DNA from: Deltaproteobacteria bacterium
GTDB taxonomy: Bacteria; Desulfobacterota; Desulfobacteria; Desulfobacterales; SG8-13
NCBI GenBank assembly: GCA_024639205.1
Contig: JAHEIV010000178.1
Coordinates: 1-6,426, forward strand
Length of the DNA: 6,426 bases
Reading direction: 5' to 3'
Both the position numbers and the translations under genes were made by a program. Shown one piece after another: positions 1-6,272 of the stretch. The stretch's first letter is position 1, and each line of letters begins with the position of its first letter. The notes below the pieces were generated by a model. It ran no database searches. It was not told the origin of the DNA and saw nothing but the letters and a program-made list of their open reading frames with translations.

Positions 1-226
1 GGTTCAATCACGATTCACGCTGGAACTAAGAGACATTTCTCTAAACGAACTGCTGGCAGCGGAAGAGGTTTTCGTCTGCTCCTCCAACAAGGAGGTGGCT
101 CCGGTTGTGAAGGTGGATGAGGCCGTCATCGGAGACGGAAAACCCGGCCGCAACACTGCCAGCGTGATGTCGATGTTTGCCGAGTACACTAAAACCTGGG
201 CATCGGGGCAGACACCGCAGGTATGA
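1..226 (+). CDS. Class IV PLP-dependent aminotransferase, C-terminal 74 residues (5' end outside window)
   Basis: Reading frame 2 is open from base 2 to the TGA at 224-226 and encodes the last 74 residues of a protein. What is visible is a class IV aminotransferase C-terminus. An 'ELLAAEEVFVCSSNKEVAPV' stretch matches the family pattern of an acidic E/D-E-V-F strand, a Ser/Thr/Asn turn and a V-x-P-V strand that lines the pyridoxal phosphate phosphate-binding cup. It is followed by 'IGDGKPGRNT', the usual IGdGkpGp.T turn. The family includes branched-chain amino acid aminotransferase (IlvE), D-amino acid aminotransferase and aminodeoxychorismate lyase. These differ mainly in N-terminal substrate residues, which are missing here, so no symbol is given. 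The class IV tail with the S-N-K-E turn looks closest to the IlvE/Dat branch (inference). The gene lies 72 nt upstream of trxB on the same strand with no visible terminator between them. Confidence 0.85.
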   Translation, partial: VQSRFTLELRDISLNELLAAEEVFVCSSNKEVAPVVKVDEAVIGDGKPGRNTASVMSMFAEYTKTWASGQTPQV

Positions 227-287
227 CCGCTGCGCAGTTTGCCGGTGATCGAATCGCAAAACGACAGGTACACCGAGGAAGAGCGAC

Positions 288-294
288 AAGGAGG
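288..294 (+). promoter_or_regulatory. Ribosome binding site of trxB that decides its start
   Basis: AAGGAGG, a perfect Shine-Dalgarno core, sits 4 nt before the ATG at 299. It supports that ATG over the in-frame TTG at 239, which would add 20 polar residues before the Rossmann fold and has no ribosome binding site. Confidence 0.8.
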
Positions 295-298
295 CAAA

Positions 299-1279
299 AT
301 GAACGACCGGATTTATGATCTGCTGATCATCGGTGGAGGCCCCGGCGGGCTTTCCGCCGCTGTTTACGCCATGCGAGCGGCCCTGAAAACCGCCTTGATT
401 GAAAAGGCTCTGCCGGGCGGGCAAGTCGCCAACTCGGCAGAGGTGGAAAACTACCTCGGTTTTGAACGAATTTCCGGCGCCGAGTTGTCGGTGAAATTCG
501 CCCAGCATGCCCAATCCTACGGGCTGGAGATAATATCCCAGGAAGTGGTGGAGGTGGAACCGGCCCTGGACTATCACCGGGTTCGTCTGGCCGGTGGAGA
601 GGTCCTGCAGACCCATTCCGTGATACTGGCGACCGGCGGGGCTCCCCGCCAGCTCGGTATCCCGGGAGAACTGGAATATTGGGGCAAGGGGGTGTCCTAC
701 TGCGGTGTCTGCGACGGGTTCTTTTTCCGGGAAAAAACCGTGGTGGTGGTGGGCGGCGGTGACACGGCCGCCGAGGAGGCCCTCTATCTGGCCAAACTGG
801 CCACCAAGGTGTACCTGGTTCATCGCCGGGATGCACTGCGGGCCGGTGCCATTTTGCGTCAGCGGGTGATCAGCGAATGTAAAATTGAAGTCCTCTGGAA
901 CACGGTCCTGTCAAGCATCAAGGCTGATGATAACGGCGTGCAGTCCGTGGATTTGAAAGATGTCCAAACCGGTGAGCAGCGGGAATTGGCCACCGACGGG
1001 GTTTTCATATTTATCGGTTTCGATCCCAACAACCAGCTGGTGCCGGCCGGTACCAAGATGAACGCCAACGGCTATGTGATTACCGACGAGAAGTGCCAGA
1101 CCGGCACGCCGGGAATATTTGTGATCGGAGATCTGAGGGAAAAGTATGCCCGCCAGATCGTCATCGCCGCAGCCGATGGAGCCACCGCTGCCCTGGCCGC
1201 CGCGCATTTTGTAGAGACCCGCAAAGGCACCGAAGAAGTCTGCGAGCTGCCGCAGGAGCTGATGAGGGATGTTTCCTGA
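299..1279 (+). CDS. trxB: Thioredoxin reductase (NADPH-type flavoprotein)
   Basis: A 326-residue protein, close to the usual 310-330 of low-molecular-weight thioredoxin reductases. This FAD enzyme passes electrons from NADPH to the thioredoxin disulfide in the cytoplasm. All hallmarks are visible in order: the FAD dinucleotide motif GGGPGG (residues 12-17), an ATGG strand closing the first FAD section, the redox-active CGVC pair (C135/C138) followed by DGFFF, the NADPH-domain GGGDTA (152-157), the HRR motif (175-177) that usually recognises the NADPH 2'-phosphate, and the second FAD motif GDLR (277-280) followed by RQIVIAAADGA. The start is fixed by an AAGGAGG at 288-294. The active site is CGVC rather than the commoner CATC/CAVC, which is a tolerated variant. 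No thioredoxin gene is adjacent in the window. The next gene starts 12 nt after the stop, so the two are probably cotranscribed. A paralogous role (ferredoxin- or other NAD(P)H-dependent Trx reductase) cannot be excluded, but HRR favours NADPH. Confidence 0.95.
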   Translation: MNDRIYDLLIIGGGPGGLSAAVYAMRAALKTALIEKALPGGQVANSAEVENYLGFERISGAELSVKFAQHAQSYGLEIISQEVVEVEPALDYHRVRLAGGEVLQTHSVILATGGAPRQLGIPGELEYWGKGVSYCGVCDGFFFREKTVVVVGGGDTAAEEALYLAKLATKVYLVHRRDALRAGAILRQRVISECKIEVLWNTVLSSIKADDNGVQSVDLKDVQTGEQRELATDGVFIFIGFDPNNQLVPAGTKMNANGYVITDEKCQTGTPGIFVIGDLREKYARQIVIAAADGATAALAAAHFVETRKGTEEVCELPQELMRDVS

Positions 1280-1291
1280 TCTGAAACCTTC

Positions 1292-2374
1292 ATGATGTTT
1301 TTCTTCAAATTGACGGTGCTGGCCTTTATGCTGCTCGGTCTGCCGATGCTCGGGGTCTGGCTGGGCGGGCTGCCGATCGGGCGCTACCTGCAGTTTCCGC
1401 CCGAATCCCTGTACGTGCAGCACGAAGCTTTCTCCTGGCCGGCTTTTTTCGCTTACCTGGCATTTATTCTGTGCGCAACCACGCCGGTTTTGATCACCGG
1501 CATTCGCGCTTGGCGCCAATTCAGGCATCGCCGCAGCCCCACGACCGGCTTTCCGTGGTGGGGCTGGGTGGGGGTGGGATCCGGTATCGTATTCTGGACG
1601 CTGGCCTGGAACCGTTTCGATTGGCTTGGCAGCCTGCAGGCCCACACGTTCACCCCCCTGTGGCTTTCGTACATCCTGGTGATCAATGCGCTGAAATTCC
1701 GCCTTTCCGGCAGCTGCATGCTGACAGACAGGCCCGGTTACCTGCTGCTGCTGTTTCCGGCCAGTGCCCTGTTCTGGTGGTTCTTTGAATACCTGAACCG
1801 ATTCGTTCAAAACTGGCACTATCAGGGGGTTCAGTTTGGTCCAGGGGAATATGTTATTTACGCCACGATATCTTTTTCCACGGTGCTGCCTGCCGTGCTG
1901 GGAACCCGGGATTTGCTGCTGGAAAGCCGCTGGATCCAGGCCGGGTTTCGGCAAACGCGGCCCCTGACTTTCCCGCAGCCACGCCTGCTGGCAGGGACCG
2001 TGCTTCTGGCGGCAGCGGCCGGGTTAACCGCAATCGGCGTATGGCCCAATTTGCTGTTTCCCCTGTTGTGGGTTTCGCCGCTGCTGATCATCGTATCGCT
2101 GCAGGCGCTGCTGGGCGAAGAACACGTGTTTGAAACGCTCGGCCGGGGTGACTGGCGGATGGTGACGGCTTGTGCCGCATCGGCGCTGGTGTGCGGCTTT
2201 TTTTGGGAGATGTGGAACTACCTCAGCCTGGCCCGATGGGTATACGCCATTCCATTTGTCGGCCGATTCAAGCTGTTCGAAATGCCGATTCTGGGATATG
2301 CGGGCTATTTGCCCTTTGGCCTGCAGTGCGCCGTCATCGGTGCCATGGTAGAAGCTGTGATCGGTAGAAAGTAA
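1292..2374 (+). CDS. Polytopic membrane protein of unknown function with two homologous halves
   Basis: A 360-residue, very hydrophobic protein that I cannot assign to a named family. About ten membrane segments are visible, near residues 5-27, 47-70, 88-106, 121-138, 150-169, 186-204, 231-250, 252-273, 290-310 and 333-355, so it sits in the inner membrane. The two halves look related. Each has a P-L-W-x-S type helix start (T121-PLWLS; F256-PLLWVS) and then a helix ending in an aromatic-rich E-x-x-N motif followed by W-x-Y (E166/N169/W175/Y177; E306/N309/W316/Y318). The conserved acids and asparagines inside or at the edge of membrane helices are candidate functional residues. It begins 12 nt after trxB at tandem ATG codons (1292 or 1295) without a clear Shine-Dalgarno, which suggests translational coupling. 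The Cys-rich gene follows after 18 nt. The doubled architecture recalls small membrane enzymes such as lycopene-cyclase-like proteins, but that is only a resemblance. Confidence 0.85.
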   Translation: MMFFFKLTVLAFMLLGLPMLGVWLGGLPIGRYLQFPPESLYVQHEAFSWPAFFAYLAFILCATTPVLITGIRAWRQFRHRRSPTTGFPWWGWVGVGSGIVFWTLAWNRFDWLGSLQAHTFTPLWLSYILVINALKFRLSGSCMLTDRPGYLLLLFPASALFWWFFEYLNRFVQNWHYQGVQFGPGEYVIYATISFSTVLPAVLGTRDLLLESRWIQAGFRQTRPLTFPQPRLLAGTVLLAAAAGLTAIGVWPNLLFPLLWVSPLLIIVSLQALLGEEHVFETLGRGDWRMVTACAASALVCGFFWEMWNYLSLARWVYAIPFVGRFKLFEMPILGYAGYLPFGLQCAVIGAMVEAVIGRK

Positions 2375-2392
2375 TACAGGAACCGGATAACC

Positions 2393-2641
2393 ATGCCATT
2401 TGTTACGATGCCCGGTATAACCGGCAAGATATATCTGCCGGAGAAAAACGGCTGCATTTCCGGCAAACATCCCTGCCCGGACTGCTTTTCCTGCCAGCTG
2501 TGCAGTGATGAACGCTGCAGCGTCTGCAGAGGAACCCACTCGGAATTTACAAGCAACAAAAAGAAATCTGCGACCGGCGCAATGACGGGTCAAATTCGCT
2601 GCCACCGCAAAAAGAATGACAATCCCGGCGACTCCGAATAG
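2393..2641 (+). CDS. Small cysteine-rich protein, probable metal- or redox-binding
   Basis: An 82-residue protein starting at ATG 2393, with CAGGAA about 10 nt upstream and an alternative in-frame start at Met6. The N-terminal half reads as a real protein: 'MPGITGKIYLPE', then Cys21 and a cluster C28-x2-C31-x2-C34-x2-C37-x4-C42-x2-C45. This pattern is typical of small zinc- or iron-sulfur-binding knots. There is no signal peptide, so a cytoplasmic location is likely. The last ~35 residues are Lys-rich and low in complexity, with one more Cys near residue 69, and may be a poorly conserved tail. I recall similar short K-H-P-C-x-D-C-F type proteins in sulfate reducers, but cannot verify it here. 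It lies 18 nt behind the membrane protein and is the last gene of the trxB unit. A long reading frame on the other strand (2024-2773) overlaps it but has no family features. Confidence 0.62.
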   Translation: MPFVTMPGITGKIYLPEKNGCISGKHPCPDCFSCQLCSDERCSVCRGTHSEFTSNKKKSATGAMTGQIRCHRKKNDNPGDSE

Positions 2642-2665
2642 GCCAGGGCTCGGTGCATAACGATC

Positions 2666-2682
2666 CGGACGGTTGCCATCCG
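2666..2682 (-). terminator. Weak hairpin between the converging genes, possible htpX terminator
   Basis: Seven-base arms CGGACGG (2666-2672) and CCATCCG (2676-2682) flank a 3-nt loop, 5 nt past the htpX stop. Read on the - strand all seven positions pair, with one G-U; on the + strand there is one A-C mismatch. The tract after it on the - strand is not T-rich, whereas CCCCTTTATTTT follows it on the + strand. Efficiency in either direction is uncertain. Confidence 0.3.
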
Positions 2683-2687
2683 CCCCT

Positions 2688-3617
2688 TTATTTTGACAGC
2701 CGATCCCACGATGCGCGGGCCTGTTCCCGACCGCTGCTGGAAGTCCGTTGCGCAGCCGGCGGTCCGGGCGCACGGGTTCCTCTCAGTCTTGCAATGCGTT
2801 CCGGCAGGGGGGGATGGGTGGAAAACCAGCGCATCATGCTTTTGCCCGAGAGCGGATTCACGATGAGCATGTGTGCAGTAGACGGATTGGCGTTCATCGG
2901 CATCCTGCCGGAGTGCGCTCCCAGTTTTTCCAGCGCTCGCGCCAACCACTCCGGATGTCCGCAAATGGCGGCGCCTGTGGAATCGGCCAGATACTCACGG
3001 GACCGGGATATGGCCATCTGTATGACCATGGCGGCTATGGGTGCCAGAACCGACATGGCAATCAGCCCGATAATCCCGAGTCCGCCGCCCTCTTCATTGT
3101 CTCGACCACCACCACCTAAAAAAGCCGACCAGCGGGCCATGCTGGCCAGCAACATGATGGCACCGGCCATGGTGGCGGCGATCGAACCGATGAGGATATC
3201 GCGGTTTTTGACGTGGGCCAGCTCGTGAGCCAGCACCCCCATCACCTCTTCGCGGTTCATGATTCGAACCAGCCCTTCGGTGACGGCCACCACGGCATGC
3301 TGTGGATTGCGGCCGGTGGCAAAAGCATTGGGGGCCTCGTCCGGTATGACATACACTTTCGGCATCGGCAGCCCGGCGCGTTGGGTTAGCTCCCGGACCA
3401 TGCGGTAGATCTCCGGCGCCTGCTCCGCAGTAGCCTCCCGGGCCCGGTACATTCGCAAAACGATCTTGTCCGAGTACCAGTAGCTGAAAAAGTTCATCCC
3501 GGCGGCAAAGATCAGGGCAATCACCATCCCCTGCCGACCGCCCAACAGCTGACCAATCCAAACGATAAAGGCGGTGAGCACAGCAAGAAGAATGGTAGTT
3601 TTAATCTGATTTCCCAT
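2688..3617 (-). CDS. htpX: HtpX-like membrane zinc metalloprotease (peptidase M48)
   Basis: A 309-residue integral membrane protease of the HtpX/M48B family, the length usual for it. HtpX degrades misfolded or damaged inner-membrane proteins, with its catalytic domain facing the cytoplasm, and partly overlaps with FtsH. Visible features in order: two N-terminal membrane helices (about 8-24 and 31-47), the P-N-A-F-A-T-G-R segment (96-103), the zinc motif HELAH (131-135; His131 and His135 as ligands, Glu132 as general base), membrane segments at about 142-162 and 182-203 separated by a Gly-rich loop (GGGGRDNEEGGG), the third zinc ligand Glu208 in SREYLAD, and the terminal FSTHPP motif (265-270). 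The C-terminus has an extra ~30 hydrophilic Ala/Arg/Ser-rich residues. ATG 3617 gives the family-typical MGNQIKT start. AAGGAG lies 10 nt upstream of it and only 4 nt from an in-frame GTG two codons earlier (3621-3623), so the true start may be that GTG. The gene converges on the trxB unit. Confidence 0.95.
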   Translation of the reverse strand: MGNQIKTTILLAVLTAFIVWIGQLLGGRQGMVIALIFAAGMNFFSYWYSDKIVLRMYRAREATAEQAPEIYRMVRELTQRAGLPMPKVYVIPDEAPNAFATGRNPQHAVVAVTEGLVRIMNREEVMGVLAHELAHVKNRDILIGSIAATMAGAIMLLASMARWSAFLGGGGRDNEEGGGLGIIGLIAMSVLAPIAAMVIQMAISRSREYLADSTGAAICGHPEWLARALEKLGAHSGRMPMNANPSTAHMLIVNPLSGKSMMRWFSTHPPLPERIARLRGTRAPGPPAAQRTSSSGREQARASWDRLSK

Positions 3618-3627
3618 GGCCACAAAG

Positions 3628-3633
3628 CTCCTT
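3628..3633 (-). promoter_or_regulatory. Ribosome binding site of htpX
   Basis: On the - strand, AAGGAG lies 10 nt before the ATG at 3617 and 4 nt before the GTG at 3623. It argues against the frame-open extension up to 3803 being translated. Confidence 0.65.
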
Positions 3634-3663
3634 CTCTGCATATTATTTCCGAAATTTTCCTGA

Positions 3664-3691
3664 AAGATAAACCCGATCCGCCCAAAAGCAA
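3664..3691 (-). promoter_or_regulatory. Candidate sigma70-like promoter of htpX
   Basis: On the - strand, TTGCTT (plus coordinates 3686-3691) and TATCTT (3664-3669) are separated by 16 nt. Initiation would fall near 3657 and give a leader of about 40 nt with the AAGGAG in place. Both hexamers match 4 of 6 consensus positions, so this is only a candidate. Other A/T-rich hexamers farther upstream (3830-3900) could serve instead. Confidence 0.35.
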
Positions 3692-3854
3692 CCGGAGACA
3701 GGAACCGACCGCACGTGTTGCGGGAAAAAAAAGCGATCCCAATCAGCGGAAAGGGAACTTCGGTTGCCGGCAAAACGATTTGACCGGCAATGAAGATGGT
3801 CAAGATGTCTGCGGCGGATCAAAATGAGCAAGATATAATGTAAATACCATACAC

Positions 3855-3904
3855 TATGTATTACATATGTAGTATGTAAACCGTTATACAATGCAACATG
3901 TTGT
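3855..3904. repeat. Cluster of short palindromes and TATGTA repeats, possible operator region
   Basis: Perfect 10-bp palindromes TACATATGTA (3862-3871) and CAACATGTTG (3895-3904) lie in the AT-rich core. TATGTA occurs three times on the + strand (3855, 3866, 3873). The position between two divergent genes fits regulator binding, but AT-rich DNA yields such words by chance, and no known operator is recognised. Confidence 0.35.
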
Positions 3905-3973
3905 GTAGTCTTTACACCTAGTACAGAAGATGTAGGACCCTAAAAATATTTGTAATTTTATGCATTTACACAG

Positions 3974-4002
3974 TTGTATCCCCTCATCATCTGTGGTAGA
4001 AT
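3974..4002 (+). promoter_or_regulatory. Candidate sigma70-like promoter of the PilZ-GNAT gene
   Basis: TTGTAT (3974-3979) and TAGAAT (3997-4002) are separated by exactly 17 nt, the optimal spacing. The -35 matches 4 of 6 and the -10 matches 5 of 6 consensus bases. Initiation is predicted near 4009, leaving a leader of about 145 nt before ATG 4153. Confidence 0.55.
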
Positions 4003-4152
4003 CCCCCATCTTTTGCGCCGGTGCAGGCCAAACCTCTCTCTAAAATGCACCCAATAGTTAGATCCTTTCTTCCGTAAAATTTGTGTTGGGCTGGTCAGTG
4101 GAGTAGTAAGCTAGAACTGTTGCCGTTTCTTCAAGAAGAGCTGAAATCCAAT

Positions 4153-6255
4153 ATGGACAGCGGGCAGAAAAAACTTCAACTGGTCAAGAAAAGGCCAAAA
4201 CTCGGCAGAGAGAAAAAAGCGGAAACTGCCCGTCTGACTCGGCAGGAACCTGCCGCCAATCACCGGGAAGCTCTAAGACGCGTTAAACTGAAACGTCTCA
4301 TCAACAAGCTGAACTACATCAATTTTCAAGACCGGACCATCCTCATCACGTTCAAACACATCCGTTACGATCACACCTTACGCATCGAAGCCAAACCATA
4401 TCCCTGCCATGATGAAAACTTGGGTTGTCGTTGGGAGAACGCTGACGATCTATCCATGCTAACGAACCACTACCGGTTTGACTGCCTGCTGGTGCCTGAC
4501 GGAAGGAAATTGCTGCAGGTCCCTGCAGACCTGTTCCAGCTGGATGGCGAGGGAGTTCAAGTCAAACTTCCGGAAGTCTGCTACGAAATTTGCTCACGCA
4601 AGGTCACCCGCCACCGGTGCCGCGATATTCAGGCGCAGCTCATCCAAAATAGCACGATATTCAAAGGCGCATTACTCGATTTTAATGCAGTCTCCTTTCG
4701 AGTACAGGTCACGTCAAAACCTCCCCAGACATTCCAGTGGTTGAATACCGAATCGCCCGTAACGGTTCTGTTTTCCAATCAGGGTGAAACCTTTTTCACG
4801 GGCGAATGTCGCGTTTTACACCAGACGCGGTGGCAAAAAACCCGGGAATATGTGCTGGAGCCGATCCGTAAAGAAATTCAACGTTTTAAACACAAAGAGT
4901 TTAGAAGCGCCCGGCACACCGTATCACCGTCACCCGACATTGTCTTCCGGCATCCTTTTACCGGAAAGGTTGTCACTCTGAAGGCGATCGATCTCTCCGG
5001 TTCCGGCTTTTCGGTTGAGGAAGATCCCCACAATTCCATGCTTCTTCCGGGCTTGATGATTCCCTCGCTGGAACTCAATTTTGCCAGCAGTATGCGGTTT
5101 AAGTGCAAAGCGCAGGTGGTCTACCGACAAACCCAGAAAAATTCTGAAGATGAATATCGTGTCCGATGTGGACTCGCGCTTTTGGATATGGACATCGAAA
5201 AGCATGTACAGCTAGTTGCATTTCTGCAGCAGGCAGCCAACGAGCGATCCTATGTCTGCAACAAGGTTGATCTCGATGATCTGTGGGACTTTTTTTTCGA
5301 GACCGGATTTATATATCCGGACAAATACGAATTTATTCAGAAAAACAAGGAAAAGATAAAAGAAACTTACGAGAAGCTCTATGCGCGGAATCCCAGCATC
5401 GCCCGACATTTTATATACCAGGACAGAGGCACGATTTTGGGTCACATGGCGATGGTGCGGTTTTATGAAAACACCTGGCTTATTCACCACCACGCTGCCA
5501 GAAACTCAGACTACAATCGTGCCGGATTGATCGTGTTAAACCAGATCGGAAGCTTTGGCAACGATTCCCACAGGCTCTATTCCATTCACATGGACTTTCT
5601 GATGTGCTACTACCGCCCGGAAAACAAATTTCCACGGCGTGTTTTCGGGGGCGCCGTTAGCAATATCAAAAACCCAAAAGGTTGTTCCAGCGATCTTTTT
5701 TCTTATTTTCACTTCTCCAAAAAGCAAAAACCTGCCCGGTTGCTTTCCGATCAGTGGTCTTTAGAAAAGACAGTAGAAAGCGATTTTCAGGAGCTAAACA
5801 ATTGCTATGAGCATCAATCCGGCGGACTCATGATCGACGCGCTATCCTTGGATGGGAAAAACGAAAAAATAAACGACTTTCAGGAAGAATTCATCAGCCT
5901 TGGATTTAAAAGAGAAAGACATCTTCGCTCTCTAAAAAAGGGTGGGCTGTTAAAAGCCATTTTTCTGGCAGACCTTTCTGATATTGGTCTGAATCTATCC
6001 GATCTAACCAACAATATTAAGATATTCATTGTAGACAGTGATGAGCTATCCAAAGAAATATTGATGGATGCCCTTTCAAAATTCATGAATGAGTTCGAAC
6101 AAGATGTGCTGCCAGTATTGGTTTACCCTGCAAGCTTTGCTGAAAAGCAGGCTCTCCCAACTGAAAAGCAGTACTATCTTTGGGTGATAAATATGCAAAA
6201 CACGGATGATTATTTCAGATATTTGAATCGATTGCTACGGTTTTTCAAGAAATAA
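4153..6255 (+). CDS. PilZ-domain protein with a C-terminal GNAT-like acyltransferase region
   Basis: A 700-residue protein without signal peptide or membrane helix, hence cytoplasmic. Residues 1-50 are Lys/Arg-rich. About 50-145 form a beta-rich N-terminal domain. A first PilZ-like barrel follows, with RxxxR (149-153) but a degraded DFNAVS in place of DxSxxG (176-181). A second PilZ barrel has R251-S-A-R254 and an intact DxSxxG (DLSGSG, 280-285). PilZ domains bind cyclic di-GMP through these Arg and Asp/Ser motifs. From about 370 to the end lies a large region with GNAT (N-acyltransferase) character: a DLWDFFFETGFIYP opening (376-389), the conserved-looking WLIHHHA strand (442-448), RVFGGA (496-501) fitting the R-x-x-G-x-A acyl-CoA loop after a strand, and a second half of similar type (LMIDALSL onward). 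A c-di-GMP-controlled acyltransferase is inferred; the substrate is unknown. The frame is open back to a TTG at 4081 (724 residues) with no ribosome binding site. ATG 4153 has a weak AAGAAGAG 12 nt upstream. The DNA is visibly less GC-rich than the left block. Confidence 0.9.
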   Translation: MDSGQKKLQLVKKRPKLGREKKAETARLTRQEPAANHREALRRVKLKRLINKLNYINFQDRTILITFKHIRYDHTLRIEAKPYPCHDENLGCRWENADDLSMLTNHYRFDCLLVPDGRKLLQVPADLFQLDGEGVQVKLPEVCYEICSRKVTRHRCRDIQAQLIQNSTIFKGALLDFNAVSFRVQVTSKPPQTFQWLNTESPVTVLFSNQGETFFTGECRVLHQTRWQKTREYVLEPIRKEIQRFKHKEFRSARHTVSPSPDIVFRHPFTGKVVTLKAIDLSGSGFSVEEDPHNSMLLPGLMIPSLELNFASSMRFKCKAQVVYRQTQKNSEDEYRVRCGLALLDMDIEKHVQLVAFLQQAANERSYVCNKVDLDDLWDFFFETGFIYPDKYEFIQKNKEKIKETYEKLYARNPSIARHFIYQDRGTILGHMAMVRFYENTWLIHHHAARNSDYNRAGLIVLNQIGSFGNDSHRLYSIHMDFLMCYYRPENKFPRRVFGGAVSNIKNPKGCSSDLFSYFHFSKKQKPARLLSDQWSLEKTVESDFQELNNCYEHQSGGLMIDALSLDGKNEKINDFQEEFISLGFKRERHLRSLKKGGLLKAIFLADLSDIGLNLSDLTNNIKIFIVDSDELSKEILMDALSKFMNEFEQDVLPVLVYPASFAEKQALPTEKQYYLWVINMQNTDDYFRYLNRLLRFFKK

Positions 6256-6272
6256 TTAATTTCATAGAAACC

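Larger units (their letters stand above)
3618..4152. other. Divergent intergenic region with an AT-rich, repeat-containing core
   Basis: No gene is supported in these 535 nt between htpX (-) and the PilZ gene (+). The part next to htpX (3618-3820) has ordinary base composition. It is open in frame with htpX on the - strand for 62 codons but has no family similarity or ribosome binding site. It also holds the palindrome TTGCCGGCAA (3764-3773) and a near repeat, TTGACCGGCAA, at 3780-3790. From about 3830 to 3980 the DNA is markedly AT-rich, with two 10-bp palindromes and repeated TATGTA and TGTAAA/TTTACA words. The right edge (3974 onward) has a promoter and a leader of about 145 nt for the PilZ gene. 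Confidence 0.7.

Noticed and set aside
41..823. Open frame of 260 codons on the - strand opposite trxB
   Set aside because: It lies opposite clear TrxB motifs and has a His/Gly/Gln-rich shadow composition with no domain.
911..1954. Long open frame of 347 codons on the - strand
   Set aside because: It is antisense to trxB and the membrane protein gene, rich in Gln/His/Arg/Pro as expected for a shadow of GC-rich coding DNA, and has no recognisable domain.
2024..2773. Open frame of 249 codons on the - strand across the end of the membrane gene and the Cys-rich gene
   Set aside because: Its composition is low in family-like motifs and it overlaps two better-supported frames. The + strand Cys pattern is more convincing, though this is the strongest rival to the Cys-rich call.
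2653..3228. Open frame of 191 codons on the + strand opposite htpX
   Set aside because: It lies opposite an unmistakable HtpX coding region and has shadow-type composition rich in Ser/Pro/Met.
3764..3790. TTGCCGGCAA palindrome and nearby TTGACCGGCAA as an operator pair
   Set aside because: CCGGCAA-type words recur elsewhere in this GC-rich window (for example near 2420 and 2460), so two close copies are weak evidence. They are noted only within the intergenic entry.
4013..4056. Superficial resemblance of GCAGGCCAAACC to the core of a GEMM-I c-di-GMP riboswitch, attractive next to a PilZ gene
   Set aside because: The second conserved segment (a GACGCAAAGCC-like block), the tetraloop/receptor pair and a closing P1 stem are not found nearby.
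4081..4152. TTG start at 4081 extending the PilZ-GNAT protein by 24 residues
   Set aside because: No ribosome binding site precedes the TTG, and the added residues show nothing family-like. ATG 4153 precedes a typical basic N-terminus. The longer form is not excluded.
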